A stretch of DNA of 64,000 bases from Nitrososphaerota archaeon (GCA_021325615.1 JAJPGU010000010.1:62001-126000), one strand, 5' to 3'; shown: positions 43,461 to 53,089, numbered from the stretch's first letter. Program-made: numbers and translations. Notes: generated by a model not told the origin, from the sequence alone.

Positions 43461-44728
43461 TGAGAATCATAAAAGTCAGAGACATAGACTCCATACTACA
43501 ATCGGTGAGGCCTAGGGCCGACGGGCGCCTCAGGAAAACGGTAACAGACATCATATCGGATGTAAAAAAGCGGGGCGACGCCGCGGTGCGAGACTACGAA
43601 CGCAGGTTTGGCGGTACGACCCACAAGTCTTTCAAGGTGACGCGCCAGGAAATCAGGAACTCGTACAGCAGGGTTTCAAAGGAGCAGGTTGAGGCAATAA
43701 GGATGGCAAAGAAGAGGCTTGAGGCCTCTGAGCTCCTGATAAAGAAGAAGATGGGGAGCGTCTCACTCGCAAGGGACGGCATTAAGATAACAAAGGAATT
43801 CCTCCCGCTTGGCAGCGTGGCCTGCTACATTCCGGGCGGCAAGGCTCGCTATCCAAGTACCGTTGTAATGACGGCCGTTCCCGCTGCAGTCGCCGGCGTA
43901 AAAAAGATAATCGCCGTTTCCCCGGCGGGCAGGGATGGGAAGGTGGATCCACTAACCCTTGTGGCGGCGGACATCTGCGGCGTCGATGAGTTTTACAAGA
44001 TAGGGGGCGCGCAGGCCATCGCCGCACTTGCATACGGCACGCGTTCTGTACCGAAGGTGGACAAGATAGTGGGACCGGGAGGGATGTTTGTCACCCTTGC
44101 AAAGTCAATCCTGAGCGACGTGGTGTCAATCGACATGATTGCAGGCCCGACGGAACTTGCGGTCGTGGCAGACTCGTCGGCTGATCCCGATCTTGTTGCC
44201 TTGGACCTCATCTCACAGGCGGAGCACAGTCCAGACACTGCATGCTGTCTTTTGACAGACTCGGCGCAACTTGCGGAAAGGGTGTCTGAGGCCATTAAAA
44301 AAAGGAGCAGGGCCATTTCGAGGTCTGCCATTGTTGCTGAAAGTTTCAAAAATAATGGGTTTATTGCTTTATGCCGGACGGAATCGCAAATGATTGACCT
44401 TGCAAACAAGCTTGCCCCCGAGCACCTTGAGGTAATGACCCGGGAGCCGAAGAAAATTGCGCGCAAGATAAAATGCGCGGGCCTTGTCCTTCTCGGAAAC
44501 GACACGCCTTCCTCTGCAAGCGACTACCTGCTTGGATCAAACCACGTGCTTCCGACAGGCGGCTTTGGAAGGGCTAGGGGGTCCCTCGGAGTCCTGGATT
44601 TTGTAAAGCTCCAGACAAGCGTCCAGTCCTCTAAGGAGGCACTGGGTAGGATTTCCAGATACATGAGGGCCCTTACCGACGCCGAAGGCCTGCCAAACCA
44701 CTATGAGGCAGTGAGGCGGAGGACATGA
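43460..44728 (+). CDS. hisD: Histidinol dehydrogenase
   Basis: 422 residues from ATG 43460, overlapping the hisG stop (TGATG). Motifs are ACYIPGGKARYPSTVVM, VDKIVGPGGMFVTLAKS and AGPTELAVVAD, and the zinc-binding QAEHSPDTACCLLT region. It makes the last two NAD-dependent oxidations from histidinol to histidine. Length and motifs are standard. Confidence 0.95.
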   Translation: MRIIKVRDIDSILQSVRPRADGRLRKTVTDIISDVKKRGDAAVRDYERRFGGTTHKSFKVTRQEIRNSYSRVSKEQVEAIRMAKKRLEASELLIKKKMGSVSLARDGIKITKEFLPLGSVACYIPGGKARYPSTVVMTAVPAAVAGVKKIIAVSPAGRDGKVDPLTLVAADICGVDEFYKIGGAQAIAALAYGTRSVPKVDKIVGPGGMFVTLAKSILSDVVSIDMIAGPTELAVVADSSADPDLVALDLISQAEHSPDTACCLLTDSAQLAERVSEAIKKRSRAISRSAIVAESFKNNGFIALCRTESQMIDLANKLAPEHLEVMTREPKKIARKIKCAGLVLLGNDTPSSASDYLLGSNHVLPTGGFGRARGSLGVLDFVKLQTSVQSSKEALGRISRYMRALTDAEGLPNHYEAVRRRT

Positions 44729-45795
44729 AAAAAAACTGGTTTTCAAGTAAGATAGGGGAAATTTCCAAACTTGGTGGCTACAAAAAGCCTGACAAGTATT
44801 CAAACGCGATCAAGCTTGACTCAAACGAGAACTATGCGGTAGACCCATCCCTCTTCCAGGACCTCATGGGGCAGGCAAGGGAAAGGATAGACGTGCGGGA
44901 ATATCCGCTTGGGGGGACCGAGAGGCTGGTGGCATCGCTTGCAGAATACGTAAAGATGCCAGCCGAGATGGTGGGCGTTGGCAACGGCTCGGACCAGATA
45001 ATCGACCTGATCCTTGGAAACCTTGCCTCGCGTGACACCAGAATCCTGACATCCGAGCCAACCTTTGGCTTCTTCGAGGAGAGGTGCAAGCTGTATGGGC
45101 TTCCGACCACCAAGATCCCGTTCGACGGCGAGATGGGCCTGCAAGCCGAAGACTTTGCGGCCAAGTCAAAGAAGGCGGACATACTTTACTTGGACTCTCC
45201 GAACAACCCAACAGGATTCCAGTTTCCGCGCAAGCAGCTTGAAAGGCTTGCCAAGTCCTTTGAGGGGCTGGTGATAATTGACGAGGCCTACGTGGAGTTT
45301 GCACCGTACAGCTTTGTGGATGCCGCAAAAAAGATGGAAAACCTGATAGTATTGAGGACGCTCTCCAAGTCATTTGGCTTGGCAGGACTCCGCATAGGGT
45401 ATTTCGTGGCAGACAGGAAGGTTGCCGACGCGTTTTCAAGAGTGGTGCAGTACCCGTACCCGCTCAATACAATCGCGATCGAGGCGGGCATACTGGCGCT
45501 AAAGAAGCAGAAATACTTTGCAGGCGTCGTGGAACTTGTAAAGAGGGAACGCCAGAGGATCACGGAGAAACTCAGGGAGATGGGGGTCTTCAAGGTCTTT
45601 GACTCGCAGGCAAACTTTGTCCTCTTTTCTGCGGGCGGCGCAAGCAGGAGAATCCACAAGGCACTCATAGAGCAGGGCATCGTGATAAAAAATCTGGGAA
45701 GAGTTGGGAGCTACGACGGATGCCTCAGGGTCACCGTCGGCACTCCTGAGATGAATTCCAAATTCCTTACTGCAATACGTGATCTGCTGAATTGA
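44725..45795 (+). CDS. hisC: Histidinol-phosphate aminotransferase
   Basis: 356 residues, PLP fold type I. SNENYAVDP near 33-41, DSPNNPTGFQF near 157-167, IIDEAYVEF near 182-190 and the PLP lysine in RTLSKSFGLAGLRIGY near 209-224 (Lys about 213). It aminates imidazole-acetol phosphate. ATG overlaps the hisD stop, and its end overlaps the HAD gene by 4 nt. Confidence 0.94.
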   Translation: MKKNWFSSKIGEISKLGGYKKPDKYSNAIKLDSNENYAVDPSLFQDLMGQARERIDVREYPLGGTERLVASLAEYVKMPAEMVGVGNGSDQIIDLILGNLASRDTRILTSEPTFGFFEERCKLYGLPTTKIPFDGEMGLQAEDFAAKSKKADILYLDSPNNPTGFQFPRKQLERLAKSFEGLVIIDEAYVEFAPYSFVDAAKKMENLIVLRTLSKSFGLAGLRIGYFVADRKVADAFSRVVQYPYPLNTIAIEAGILALKKQKYFAGVVELVKRERQRITEKLREMGVFKVFDSQANFVLFSAGGASRRIHKALIEQGIVIKNLGRVGSYDGCLRVTVGTPEMNSKFLTAIRDLLN

Positions 45796-46775
45796 CCCTC
45801 AAAGAACTCGGTAGCGGCATCTACGTCGATTCGGAAAAGACAGGCAGGGTGAAAAAACTTGATTCGGTGATATTTGACTGCGATGGTGTCCTGATAGACG
45901 TCTCCAACTCTTACGACCTTGCAATAAAGAGGACTGTGGATTTTGTGGCAAGGACGGTAGCATCCGTCGGCGGGGCAGAGGTCACCTCGGAAATGATAGA
46001 CGGGTTCAAAAGGACCGGCGGCTTCAACGACGAGGTCGACGTCACATACGCCCTGGTGCTTGCCGCGGTGGCGGCCAAGAAAAAGGCCGAAGAATTTCCC
46101 CGCGTGGCACGGGAGGTTGCGCAAAACGCAGATTCATCCGGAATAAGATCAGTCGAGAAATACCTTGACTCGCAGGGCCTGGACCTTGCCGAGATCAAGG
46201 CCAAGCTTGCATACCCGTCAAAGAGGTTTGAGAGCCCGCTCTCGTCCATGTTTGACGAGGCCTTTTACGGCAGGGACCTTTACACCAGGCTTTACAACCG
46301 GCCCCCGAAATACTGGGACACGCAGGGGCTCATTGAGAACGATGTCGTGCTGGTAACCCGCGAGATTCTGGACCAGCTTCGCAGAAAATTCGGCTCAAGG
46401 ATTGCCATTGTGACAGGAAGGGGGGCCATATCCGCAAGCCACTCGCTAAAGAGTCTCTTTGAGGAGTTTGATTTGAAAAACTCGAGGTTCCTTGAGGACG
46501 AGCCCCGGGAGATGGCCAAGCCCAACCCGTCAACCCTTGTAGCTACCATCCAGGGCATGCAGGGGACATGCTCGCTTTTTGTCGGCGATTCCACCGAGGA
46601 TCTCATCATGGCCAGGAAGGCTGAGGAGGCTGGGGTGCCGACCCTCTTCTGCGGTATATATGGGACAAGCAAGGACCCGCAGGGAAAGAGGGCCTTTTTT
46701 GAGCAGAAGGGGGCAGACATGGTGCTGGAATCGGTCTCCCTGCTTCCGAAGACATTAAATCTAGTCGGGGCATAA
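45792..46775 (+). CDS. HAD-family phosphatase in the his operon, candidate histidinol-phosphatase
   Basis: 327 residues from TTG 45792. HAD motif I is [15 protein letters not shown] (about 26-40; nucleophile D29), motif II VTGRG near 213 and motif [14 protein letters not shown] near 263-274, with a large helical cap. It sits between hisC and hisB, where histidinol-phosphate phosphatase activity is needed, and no PHP-type HisJ or bifunctional HisB is present: the hisB here lacks a phosphatase domain. The assignment is by context; some HAD proteins in his operons could have other roles. The 4-nt overlap with hisC shows tight coupling. Confidence 0.82.
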   Translation: MTLKELGSGIYVDSEKTGRVKKLDSVIFDCDGVLIDVSNSYDLAIKRTVDFVARTVASVGGAEVTSEMIDGFKRTGGFNDEVDVTYALVLAAVAAKKKAEEFPRVAREVAQNADSSGIRSVEKYLDSQGLDLAEIKAKLAYPSKRFESPLSSMFDEAFYGRDLYTRLYNRPPKYWDTQGLIENDVVLVTREILDQLRRKFGSRIAIVTGRGAISASHSLKSLFEEFDLKNSRFLEDEPREMAKPNPSTLVATIQGMQGTCSLFVGDSTEDLIMARKAEEAGVPTLFCGIYGTSKDPQGKRAFFEQKGADMVLESVSLLPKTLNLVGA

Positions 46776-46798
46776 GGCACTTCTCTCTGGGGGACTCC

Positions 46799-47386
46799 AT
46801 GAAATCTAGGATAGGAAACATTATCAGAAAGACAAAGGAGACGGAGGTGTCCATAACCTTAAACTTGGACGGACAGGGCAAGATTTCCGCAAAGACAGGC
46901 CTGCCGTTTCTTGATCACCTAGTTACTTCGTTTGCAAAACACTCCATGCTTGACCTGAAGCTCAATGCTGCATCAAAGGACGACATAGACCACCACTTGG
47001 TGGAGGACACTGCAATCGGCCTAGGCAACGCCTTAGACAAGGCGCTTGGCGGCAGGGAGGGGATAACCCGCTTTGCCTATGCATCGGTCCCGATGGATGA
47101 GGCGCTGGCTGATGCGTCGCTTGACCTTGTAAAGAGGCCGTTCCACAAGATAGATCTCCAGCTCGAGCGGGCGCAGGTGGAAGGCATTTCAAGGGAGGAT
47201 CTGGAGCACTTTTTCAGGTCGCTGGCGCAGAGCCTCAACAGCTGCATCCACGTCTCGGTCAAGTATGGCGAGAACGACCACCACAAGATAGAGGCTGCAA
47301 TCAAGGCCCTGGCCGTTGCGTTAAGGGGAGCGGCGGCCATTGACAAGAGGCAGAGGGGGCCTCCCAGCACAAAGGGCGTGATGTAG
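46799..47386 (+). CDS. hisB: Imidazoleglycerol-phosphate dehydratase
   Basis: 195 residues, dehydratase domain only. [14 protein letters not shown] (about 36-49), [16 protein letters not shown] and [19 protein letters not shown] carry the histidine-rich manganese sites. The stop is followed immediately by the hisH ATG. It removes water from imidazole-glycerol phosphate. Confidence 0.95.
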   Translation: MKSRIGNIIRKTKETEVSITLNLDGQGKISAKTGLPFLDHLVTSFAKHSMLDLKLNAASKDDIDHHLVEDTAIGLGNALDKALGGREGITRFAYASVPMDEALADASLDLVKRPFHKIDLQLERAQVEGISREDLEHFFRSLAQSLNSCIHVSVKYGENDHHKIEAAIKALAVALRGAAAIDKRQRGPPSTKGVM

Positions 47387-47992
47387 ATGGTAAAGGTTGC
47401 AATCTTTGATTATGGGGCAGGAAACATCTTCAGCCTCAGGTCATCGCTTGAGAAGAACGGGGCGGAGGTGGACGTGATAACCGACCTTGACAAGATGAAC
47501 GGATACTCGGGACTCCTTCTTCCAGGCGTAGGCAACTTTGATCCGGCAATCCGTAGCCTCAGCTCATCGAAGATGGCATTCCGGGATCTGGCGAAAAAGC
47601 AGCTCCCGGTTCTTGGCATCTGCCTTGGAATGGAGATGTTCTTTGAGAAAAGCGAGGAGGGCAAGCTGCACGGCCTGGGAGTGCTGGAGGGCGAGGTTGT
47701 CATACTCCCCAACAAGTTCAAGATCCCGCACATGGGATGGAACGACCTGCAGATGAAGAGGCCAAGCGTCCTCCTTGAAGGCGTAAAGGAGGGATCGTGG
47801 GTTTATTTTGTCCACTCGTACAGGGTAAAGCCAAAGAACGAGGATATTGTAAAGGCAGATTCCGACTATGGAATCAGCGTTCCTGCGATAGTGGAGAGCG
47901 GCACGCTCTTTGGCACCCAGTTCCACCCGGAAAAGTCCGGCAAGGTGGGGGCGCTGATGATAAAGAACTTTTTACGGGCGTGCAAGCGGTGA
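47387..47992 (+). CDS. hisH: Imidazole glycerol phosphate synthase, glutaminase subunit
   Basis: 201 residues, class I glutaminase: FDYGAGNIFSLR near 6-17, nucleophile cysteine in LGICLGMEMFF near 75-85, and TQFHPEKSGKVG near 178-189. It supplies ammonia to HisF. The start ATG directly follows the hisB stop. Its stop overlaps the hisA GTG. Confidence 0.95.
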   Translation: MVKVAIFDYGAGNIFSLRSSLEKNGAEVDVITDLDKMNGYSGLLLPGVGNFDPAIRSLSSSKMAFRDLAKKQLPVLGICLGMEMFFEKSEEGKLHGLGVLEGEVVILPNKFKIPHMGWNDLQMKRPSVLLEGVKEGSWVYFVHSYRVKPKNEDIVKADSDYGISVPAIVESGTLFGTQFHPEKSGKVGALMIKNFLRACKR

Positions 47993-48696
47993 AGGTCATT
48001 CCGGCAATCGATATCATGGACGGCAAGGTCGTCCGTCTGGTAAAGGGAGATCCAAAAAATAAGACAGTCTACAGCGACGACCCGGTAAAGGTTGCCCTCA
48101 AGTGGGAGGGCGCGGGAGCCGACATGCTTCACGTGGTAGACCTTGACGCAACGCTTGGGATCGGATCCAACATGGATACAATAAGGAGGATTGTGGATGC
48201 CACCTCTGTACCGGTCGAGGTCGCAGGCGGCCTGAGGAGCGAGGAAGCAATAGGGGAGGCAATGGATTTTGCACCAAAGGTAGTCCTCGGCACATTTGCG
48301 TTCAAGAACAGGGATGGTCTCAGGCGGGTAGCGGAAAGGTTCGGCACTGAAAGGATTGTGATATCTGCAGACCAGCTTGGCGGCAAGATTGTGGTAAGCG
48401 GATGGCAGGAAAGCACCGGCCTTGGCCTGGTAAGCGGAATCGAGGAGTTTGTTGCCCTTGGGTTCTCGGAATTCCTCATAACTAGCGTGGACAGGGACGG
48501 CACGCTTGCGGGGCCGGACCTTGAATCCCTCAGAAAGGCATGTGCCGTAAAGGGAACAAGGATAATTGCAAGCGGGGGAATCTCCAAACTGCAGGACACG
48601 ATAGACGTAAAGGGGATCGGTGCCGCAGGGGTGATACTTGGGAAGGCGCTTTATGATGAAAAAATTACAATCGGGGAGGTCAGGGCGGTAGCATGA
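47989..48696 (+). CDS. hisA: ProFAR isomerase
   Basis: 235 residues from GTG 47989 (MKVIPAIDIMDGKVVRLVKG). The open frame extends back into hisH, but homology starts at this GTG, which overlaps the hisH stop. TIM barrel with phosphate-binding halves VEVAGGLRSEEA and IASGGISKLQD, and catalytic Asp in PAIDIMDG. It isomerises the aminoaldose ProFAR to PRFAR for HisF. Confidence 0.94.
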   Translation: MKVIPAIDIMDGKVVRLVKGDPKNKTVYSDDPVKVALKWEGAGADMLHVVDLDATLGIGSNMDTIRRIVDATSVPVEVAGGLRSEEAIGEAMDFAPKVVLGTFAFKNRDGLRRVAERFGTERIVISADQLGGKIVVSGWQESTGLGLVSGIEEFVALGFSEFLITSVDRDGTLAGPDLESLRKACAVKGTRIIASGGISKLQDTIDVKGIGAAGVILGKALYDEKITIGEVRAVA

Positions 48697-49496
48697 CGCT
48701 AACGAAGCGGGTAATACCGTGCCTTGATGTGGACAACGGCCGGGTTGTAAAGGGAATGCATTTCAAGTCGATAAAGGACGCTGGAGACCCCGTCCTGCTT
48801 GCAGAGAAGTACAGCAAGGAGGGGGCTGACGAGCTTGTCTTTCTTGATATCACTGCCTCCGAACAGCAGAGGGAGACAATAAAGAGCCTTGTAAAGAAGG
48901 TCGCCCAGGTGATAGACATTCCGTTTACCGTCGGTGGAGGCGTGAAGACCCTGCAGGACGCAAGGGACATACTGCTGAGCGGCGCGGACAAGGTTGCAAT
49001 CAACACGGGAGCCGTCAAGAACCCCGAGGTAATCACAAAGCTCATGGAGATTTTCGGCAAACAGTGCATAGTGGTGGCCATGGACGTAAGGCGCAACTAC
49101 GAGATAAAGGAGGGGAAGAACATTTACACGATTGATTCAAAAAAATTCTGGTTCGAGGTGTACATTTACGGCGGAAAGACGCCTACAGGCCTAGATGCGA
49201 TAGAATGGGCAAGGGAGGTGGAAAGGCGAGGCGCGGGAGAAATCCTTCTTACCAGCATAGACATGGACGGTACAAAGGAGGGGTATGATATCCAGCTTAC
49301 AAAGGAGATTGTCAATGCCGTAAACATCCCGGTCATCGCTTCGGGAGGCGCAGGCAAGCCAAAGCACATGCTTGACGTGTTCCTGCAGACCAACGTCGAC
49401 GCAGCCCTTGCAGCCTCAATTTTTCACTACAAGACCCATTCCGTGGACAGGGTAAAGGAATACCTTAAAGAAAACGGCGTACCTGTAAGGATCTAG
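48693..49496 (+). CDS. hisF: Imidazole glycerol phosphate synthase, cyclase subunit
   Basis: 267 residues, TIM barrel. [19 protein letters not shown] near 5-23 carries the catalytic Asp, with [32 protein letters not shown] (second catalytic Asp) and [13 protein letters not shown]. It joins PRFAR and HisH-derived ammonia, giving imidazole-glycerol phosphate and AICAR. ATG overlaps hisA. Confidence 0.96.
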   Translation: MTLTKRVIPCLDVDNGRVVKGMHFKSIKDAGDPVLLAEKYSKEGADELVFLDITASEQQRETIKSLVKKVAQVIDIPFTVGGGVKTLQDARDILLSGADKVAINTGAVKNPEVITKLMEIFGKQCIVVAMDVRRNYEIKEGKNIYTIDSKKFWFEVYIYGGKTPTGLDAIEWAREVERRGAGEILLTSIDMDGTKEGYDIQLTKEIVNAVNIPVIASGGAGKPKHMLDVFLQTNVDAALAASIFHYKTHSVDRVKEYLKENGVPVRI

Positions 49497-49506
49497 TGAT
49501 GGCGGA

Positions 49507-49833
49507 TTGAAAATGAAAATCTCTGACATTGATTTTGCAAAGGGCGACGGGCTCGTCCCCGTAATAGTCCAAGATGCCAACACAAGGGAGGTTCTCACGC
49601 TGGCATACTCCAACAAGGAGTCGCTTGAGCTGACCCAGAAGACCGGCAACTCGTGGTTCTGGAGCAGGTCAAGGAACAAGCTGTGGATGAAGGGCGAGGA
49701 ATCTGGCAACGTGCAGAAGGTGAGGGAGATTCTTGTCGACTGCGACTCTGATGCCGTCATTTATCTGGTCGAGCCCTCGGGACCTGCATGCCACACGGGA
49801 GACAGGGTCTGCTTCCACAACAACCTAGAGTAG
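49507..49833 (+). CDS. hisI: Phosphoribosyl-AMP cyclohydrolase
   Basis: 108 residues from TTG 49507, or 106 from ATG 49513. Motifs [39 protein letters not shown] and [24 protein letters not shown] contain the zinc and magnesium ligands. The protein has no HisE domain, so phosphoribosyl-ATP pyrophosphatase must come from elsewhere. It ends the operon and abuts the convergent membrane gene. Confidence 0.94.
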   Translation: MKMKISDIDFAKGDGLVPVIVQDANTREVLTLAYSNKESLELTQKTGNSWFWSRSRNKLWMKGEESGNVQKVREILVDCDSDAVIYLVEPSGPACHTGDRVCFHNNLE

Positions 49834-50316
49834 CTAGCAGGGATTGATTGCCTTTATCTCGGCCTGGGAGCCTTCGACCCACTCGTTGACCACCTTGAAT
49901 GTCAGTGACCTGTAGGTGGTTCCCTGGAAGGTTATGGTCCAGGTTCCTACGAGGTCCTGGGGGGTGCAAAGCTTTTCAAGTCTTTCCGTGTCCGGTTTGA
50001 AGTAATAGTTGAAGCTTGACTTCTCCGTCCCGTTGAAGGGGACCTGTGTGAAGATCCCTCCCTTGGGGTCCGTCACAACCATCTTGCCTACGTCGGTAGG
50101 CTTGAGGCCGGTTATTGTCATAAAGACATTGTCCCCCAGCCTGTAGGTGGAGTTGTTTATCGCAAACGGTCCTGAGGTTATCCACTGCTCCGTGACTGAA
50201 CCGGACATCTGGTGGTTAAGGTAATAGATAATGCCTGCCGTGATTGCCACTACCGCGATCACGGAAATTAACGCGCCTGTTACATTCTTCTTTTTCACGC
50301 TTTTTTGCTTCTTCAA
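49834..50316 (-). CDS. Membrane-anchored extracellular protein
   Basis: 160 residues. A basic start (MKKQKSVKKKN) precedes a membrane helix at about 12-32 (ALISVIAVVAITAGIIYYLN). The outer part is beta-rich (STYRLGDNVFMTITGLKPTD, DLVGTWTITFQGTTYRSLTF), Ig-like in character, ending in KAINPC with a terminal cysteine. No family recognised. Its stop is directly next to the hisI stop. Confidence 0.7.
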   Translation of the reverse strand: MKKQKSVKKKNVTGALISVIAVVAITAGIIYYLNHQMSGSVTEQWITSGPFAINNSTYRLGDNVFMTITGLKPTDVGKMVVTDPKGGIFTQVPFNGTEKSSFNYYFKPDTERLEKLCTPQDLVGTWTITFQGTTYRSLTFKVVNEWVEGSQAEIKAINPC

Positions 50317-50550
50317 ATTTCGATTAACGTTCGTTTGGCATCATTAATATCTCTTTTAATTGAAAAAAATTCATAAAAATTCCAGATCACAATAATTTTC
50401 AGCGGTACGAGGACCGATTTGCCACAACTTTTTCCTGTAAATGGCACGATTTGCATTAATTTTCACTGAATTCACAAGTCTGGAAAATTAAGTGTCACTT
50501 AAATTAATATTAGGATTTTTTATGTATTATCCTACAAAGTCAGAATTGTC
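50317..50550. other. AT-rich intergenic region before threonine synthase
   Basis: 234 bp with no reading frame. It carries promoter material for the two divergent genes: TATA-like ATTAATATC near 50344-50352 (minus) and ATTTTTTATGT near 50514-50524 (plus), the latter about 25-35 bp before GTG 50551. Confidence 0.45.
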
Positions 50551-51768
50551 GTGGCAAAGATAAAATCATTACAGTGCAGGGAATGTAAAAAGGAGTACGC
50601 CCCTACTTTTAGGTACATATGCGAGGAGTGCTTCGGCCCACTTGACGTAACCTATGACTTTCCGAGGGTGGGAAAAGACACGTTTGCAAGCCGCGAGCAT
50701 ACGTACTGGCGCTACCACGAGATGTTGCCAATCGAATCAAAATCAAACATAGTAAGCATTGGTGCCGGCCTCACGCCGCTTATCAGGGCGGACAAACTTG
50801 GCGAGAAACTAGGCCTTAACAATTTGTATGTCAAAAACGACTCTGTCAACCCGACATTTTCATTCAAGGACAGGCCTGCAGGAGTGGCAGTCTCCAAGGC
50901 AAAGGAGTTCGGCCTTGCCGCGGTAGGATGCGCCTCGACCGGAAACCTTGCATCTGCAACCGCCGCCCATGCCGCAAAGGGGGGGTTCCCGTGCTACATC
51001 TTTGCACCAAGCGACATCGAGCACGCCAAGATTACTCAGGCACTTTCCTACGGTGCCAACTTCATAGCAGTTGACGGTACATATGACGATGCAAACAGAA
51101 TAGCAGCCCAGATAGGGGACAGCAAGGGAATGGGGATTGTAAACATAAACATGCGCTCATACTATGTCGAGGGATCCAAGACCCTTGCCTTTGAGGTTGC
51201 GGAACAGCTTGGATGGCAGGTGCCAGACCAGCTGATTGTGCCGGTAGGAAGCGGGGCAATGCTAAATGCAATCTGCAAGGGGTTTGAGGAGCTTGAAGGC
51301 CTCTCGCTTGTAGACCGTGTTTCCGGCATGCACATGATAGCTGCCCAGCCGCACGGCTGTGCGCCCGTAGTGGAGGCATTCAAGAATAACAGGACCGAGG
51401 TCACCCCGGTGGAGAGCCCGGACACTATAGCAAAGAGCCTCGCAATAGGCGATCCGGGAGACGGGCAGTACGTGCTAAAAAGACTGAAGCAGTACAACGG
51501 CTACGCCGAAGAGTCGTCGAACAGGGAGATCCTGGATGCCATCCTGCTGCTTGCAAAGACCGAGGGCATATTTACGGAGCCTGCGGGGGGCGTGTCCGTG
51601 GCGGTACTCAAAAAGATGGTAGAGGCAGGAAAGATTGACAGGAACGACTCCGTCGTATGCTATGTCACAGGCAACGGCCTCAAGACGACCGAGGTGATGA
51701 TGGAGGTGCTGCAAAAGCCGCAGACCATGCAGGCAGACGTTGCCAAGATTGCGGCACTGGTGAGATAA
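50551..51768 (+). CDS. thrC: Threonine synthase
   Basis: 405 residues from GTG 50551. An N-terminal zinc ribbon (C9, C12, C24, C27: LQCRECKK and YICEECFGP) precedes the PLP domain with K106 in PTFSFKDRPAGV and the phosphate loop VGSGAMLNA. It converts O-phosphohomoserine to threonine. The next gene, 2 nt after its stop, encodes a fused sulfur-carrier/E1 protein. A role in sulfur transfer to O-phosphohomoserine has not been shown for this family, but the pairing makes it worth testing. Confidence 0.92.
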   Translation: MAKIKSLQCRECKKEYAPTFRYICEECFGPLDVTYDFPRVGKDTFASREHTYWRYHEMLPIESKSNIVSIGAGLTPLIRADKLGEKLGLNNLYVKNDSVNPTFSFKDRPAGVAVSKAKEFGLAAVGCASTGNLASATAAHAAKGGFPCYIFAPSDIEHAKITQALSYGANFIAVDGTYDDANRIAAQIGDSKGMGIVNINMRSYYVEGSKTLAFEVAEQLGWQVPDQLIVPVGSGAMLNAICKGFEELEGLSLVDRVSGMHMIAAQPHGCAPVVEAFKNNRTEVTPVESPDTIAKSLAIGDPGDGQYVLKRLKQYNGYAEESSNREILDAILLLAKTEGIFTEPAGGVSVAVLKKMVEAGKIDRNDSVVCYVTGNGLKTTEVMMEVLQKPQTMQADVAKIAALVR

Positions 51769-51770
51769 AG

Positions 51771-53087
51771 ATGGCCAGCATAAAATTCACGATACCTTCA
51801 GTTTTAAACAAGGGCGGGGGGGAGAAAAAGGTCGACATATCGGCACTTACCCTCAGCGAGGCCTTCAACAAGGTTTCTGAGCAGCTCGGGGACGAGTTCA
51901 AGAGGCGGGTCCTCAACCCTGACGGATCTCCGCGCTCGCTCATCAACATCTACGTGAACGGAAAAAACATGAGGTTTTCAGGCGGTATGGAGACGGCCCT
52001 GAAGGACGGCGATGAAATCTACATACTTCCCGCAGTGGCAGGAGGGTCCGAGCTGTCGGCAAGGGATCTTGAACGATATTCCAGGCAGGTAATGCTGGAG
52101 GAGATAGGATATGAGGGGCAGCTGAAGCTCAGGAGCAAAAAGGCATGCGTAGTGGGGGTAGGAGGCCTTGGCAATCCTATAGCAAGCAGGCTTGTCGCAA
52201 TGGGCATAGGCAGCATAAGGATAGTGGACAGGGACGTGGTGGAGCTCTCAAACCTCCACAGGCAGACCATGTTTGACGAATCCGACATTGGGCAGGTAAA
52301 GGTGGAGGCGGCTGCAAGAAAGCTGAAGAAAATGAATTCCGACGTCACAATCGAGGCGCTTCCCGTATCGGTAAACGACTATACTGCGCTTGACATCGTT
52401 GAGGGCTGCGACGTAGTAATTGACGCCCTCGACAGCGTAAACGCAAGGTACTCGCTGAACAAGGCATGCGTGAAAAAAAATATTCCGTTTGTCACAGGGG
52501 CCGCTGTGGGAGTCTCGGGACAGGCGTTTACAATACTTCCAAACACGACTGCCTGCTACCACTGTGTATTCCCGTCGCTTGAGGAGGACTCGATGCCGAC
52601 ATGCAGCACCGAGGGGGTGCACCCATCCATACTCTCCATCGTAGGGGGGATAGAGGTGGCCGAGGCGGTCAAGATATTGATTGGCAGGCCCCCGACCCTG
52701 ACTAACAAGCTGCTTTACATCGACCTTGACAACCTTGACTTTAGCACCGCGGAATTCCGCAAGGCTGGCGAGTGCTCCATCTGCGGTACCGGAAAGAAGG
52801 AGGAATTGCCAAAGCAGGACCTGATAATTGAGGAGCTCTGCGGGCGCAACAGGGGCAAGCGGACATTCTCGATTACGCCGACAAAGATGTTTGAGATTGA
52901 CGTGCCAAAAATCACAAACGCGGCATCCGGCAGGGGATTCAAGGTGCAGAACCAGGGCGAACTCGGGCTCTCTATGTCCACAAACGACATCTATGTAAGC
53001 TTCCTAAAGAGGGGCTCGGCTGTAATAGTGGGAGAGAAGGACGAGGACTCGGCAATCGCGCTGTACAAGACTCTTGTAAGCGCCTGA
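51771..53087 (+). CDS. Fused ubiquitin-like (MoaD/ThiS) and E1-like (MoeB/ThiF) protein
   Basis: 438 residues from ATG 51771. Residues 1-92 form a MoaD/ThiS-like beta-grasp domain ending in DGDEIYILPAVAGG, with the diglycine (91-92) typical of sulfur carriers, here followed by the E1 domain instead of a free end. The E1-like domain has the ATP site VVGVGGLGNP (127-136), YSRQVMLEEIG, and DALDSVNARY. Zinc cysteine pairs are in CYHCVF (about 261) and CSICG, and a catalytic Cys lies in MPTCSTEGVHPS (about 277). A C-terminal domain of about 100 residues follows. Such proteins adenylate a carrier's C-terminus for molybdopterin, thiamin, thiolation or protein conjugation. Here the internal diglycine cannot be activated unless the link is cut. 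Confidence 0.85.
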   Translation: MASIKFTIPSVLNKGGGEKKVDISALTLSEAFNKVSEQLGDEFKRRVLNPDGSPRSLINIYVNGKNMRFSGGMETALKDGDEIYILPAVAGGSELSARDLERYSRQVMLEEIGYEGQLKLRSKKACVVGVGGLGNPIASRLVAMGIGSIRIVDRDVVELSNLHRQTMFDESDIGQVKVEAAARKLKKMNSDVTIEALPVSVNDYTALDIVEGCDVVIDALDSVNARYSLNKACVKKNIPFVTGAAVGVSGQAFTILPNTTACYHCVFPSLEEDSMPTCSTEGVHPSILSIVGGIEVAEAVKILIGRPPTLTNKLLYIDLDNLDFSTAEFRKAGECSICGTGKKEELPKQDLIIEELCGRNRGKRTFSITPTKMFEIDVPKITNAASGRGFKVQNQGELGLSMSTNDIYVSFLKRGSAVIVGEKDEDSAIALYKTLVSA

Positions 53088-53089
53088 GT

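Noticed and set aside
47797-47988. A longer N-terminal extension of hisA
   Set aside because: It lies entirely inside hisH in another frame; homology to HisA starts at GTG 47989, which overlaps the hisH stop.
51657-51770. An extended start of the ubiquitin-like/E1 fusion inside thrC
   Set aside because: The beta-grasp domain starts at ATG 51771, 2 nt after the thrC stop; the extension is only the antiphase of thrC.
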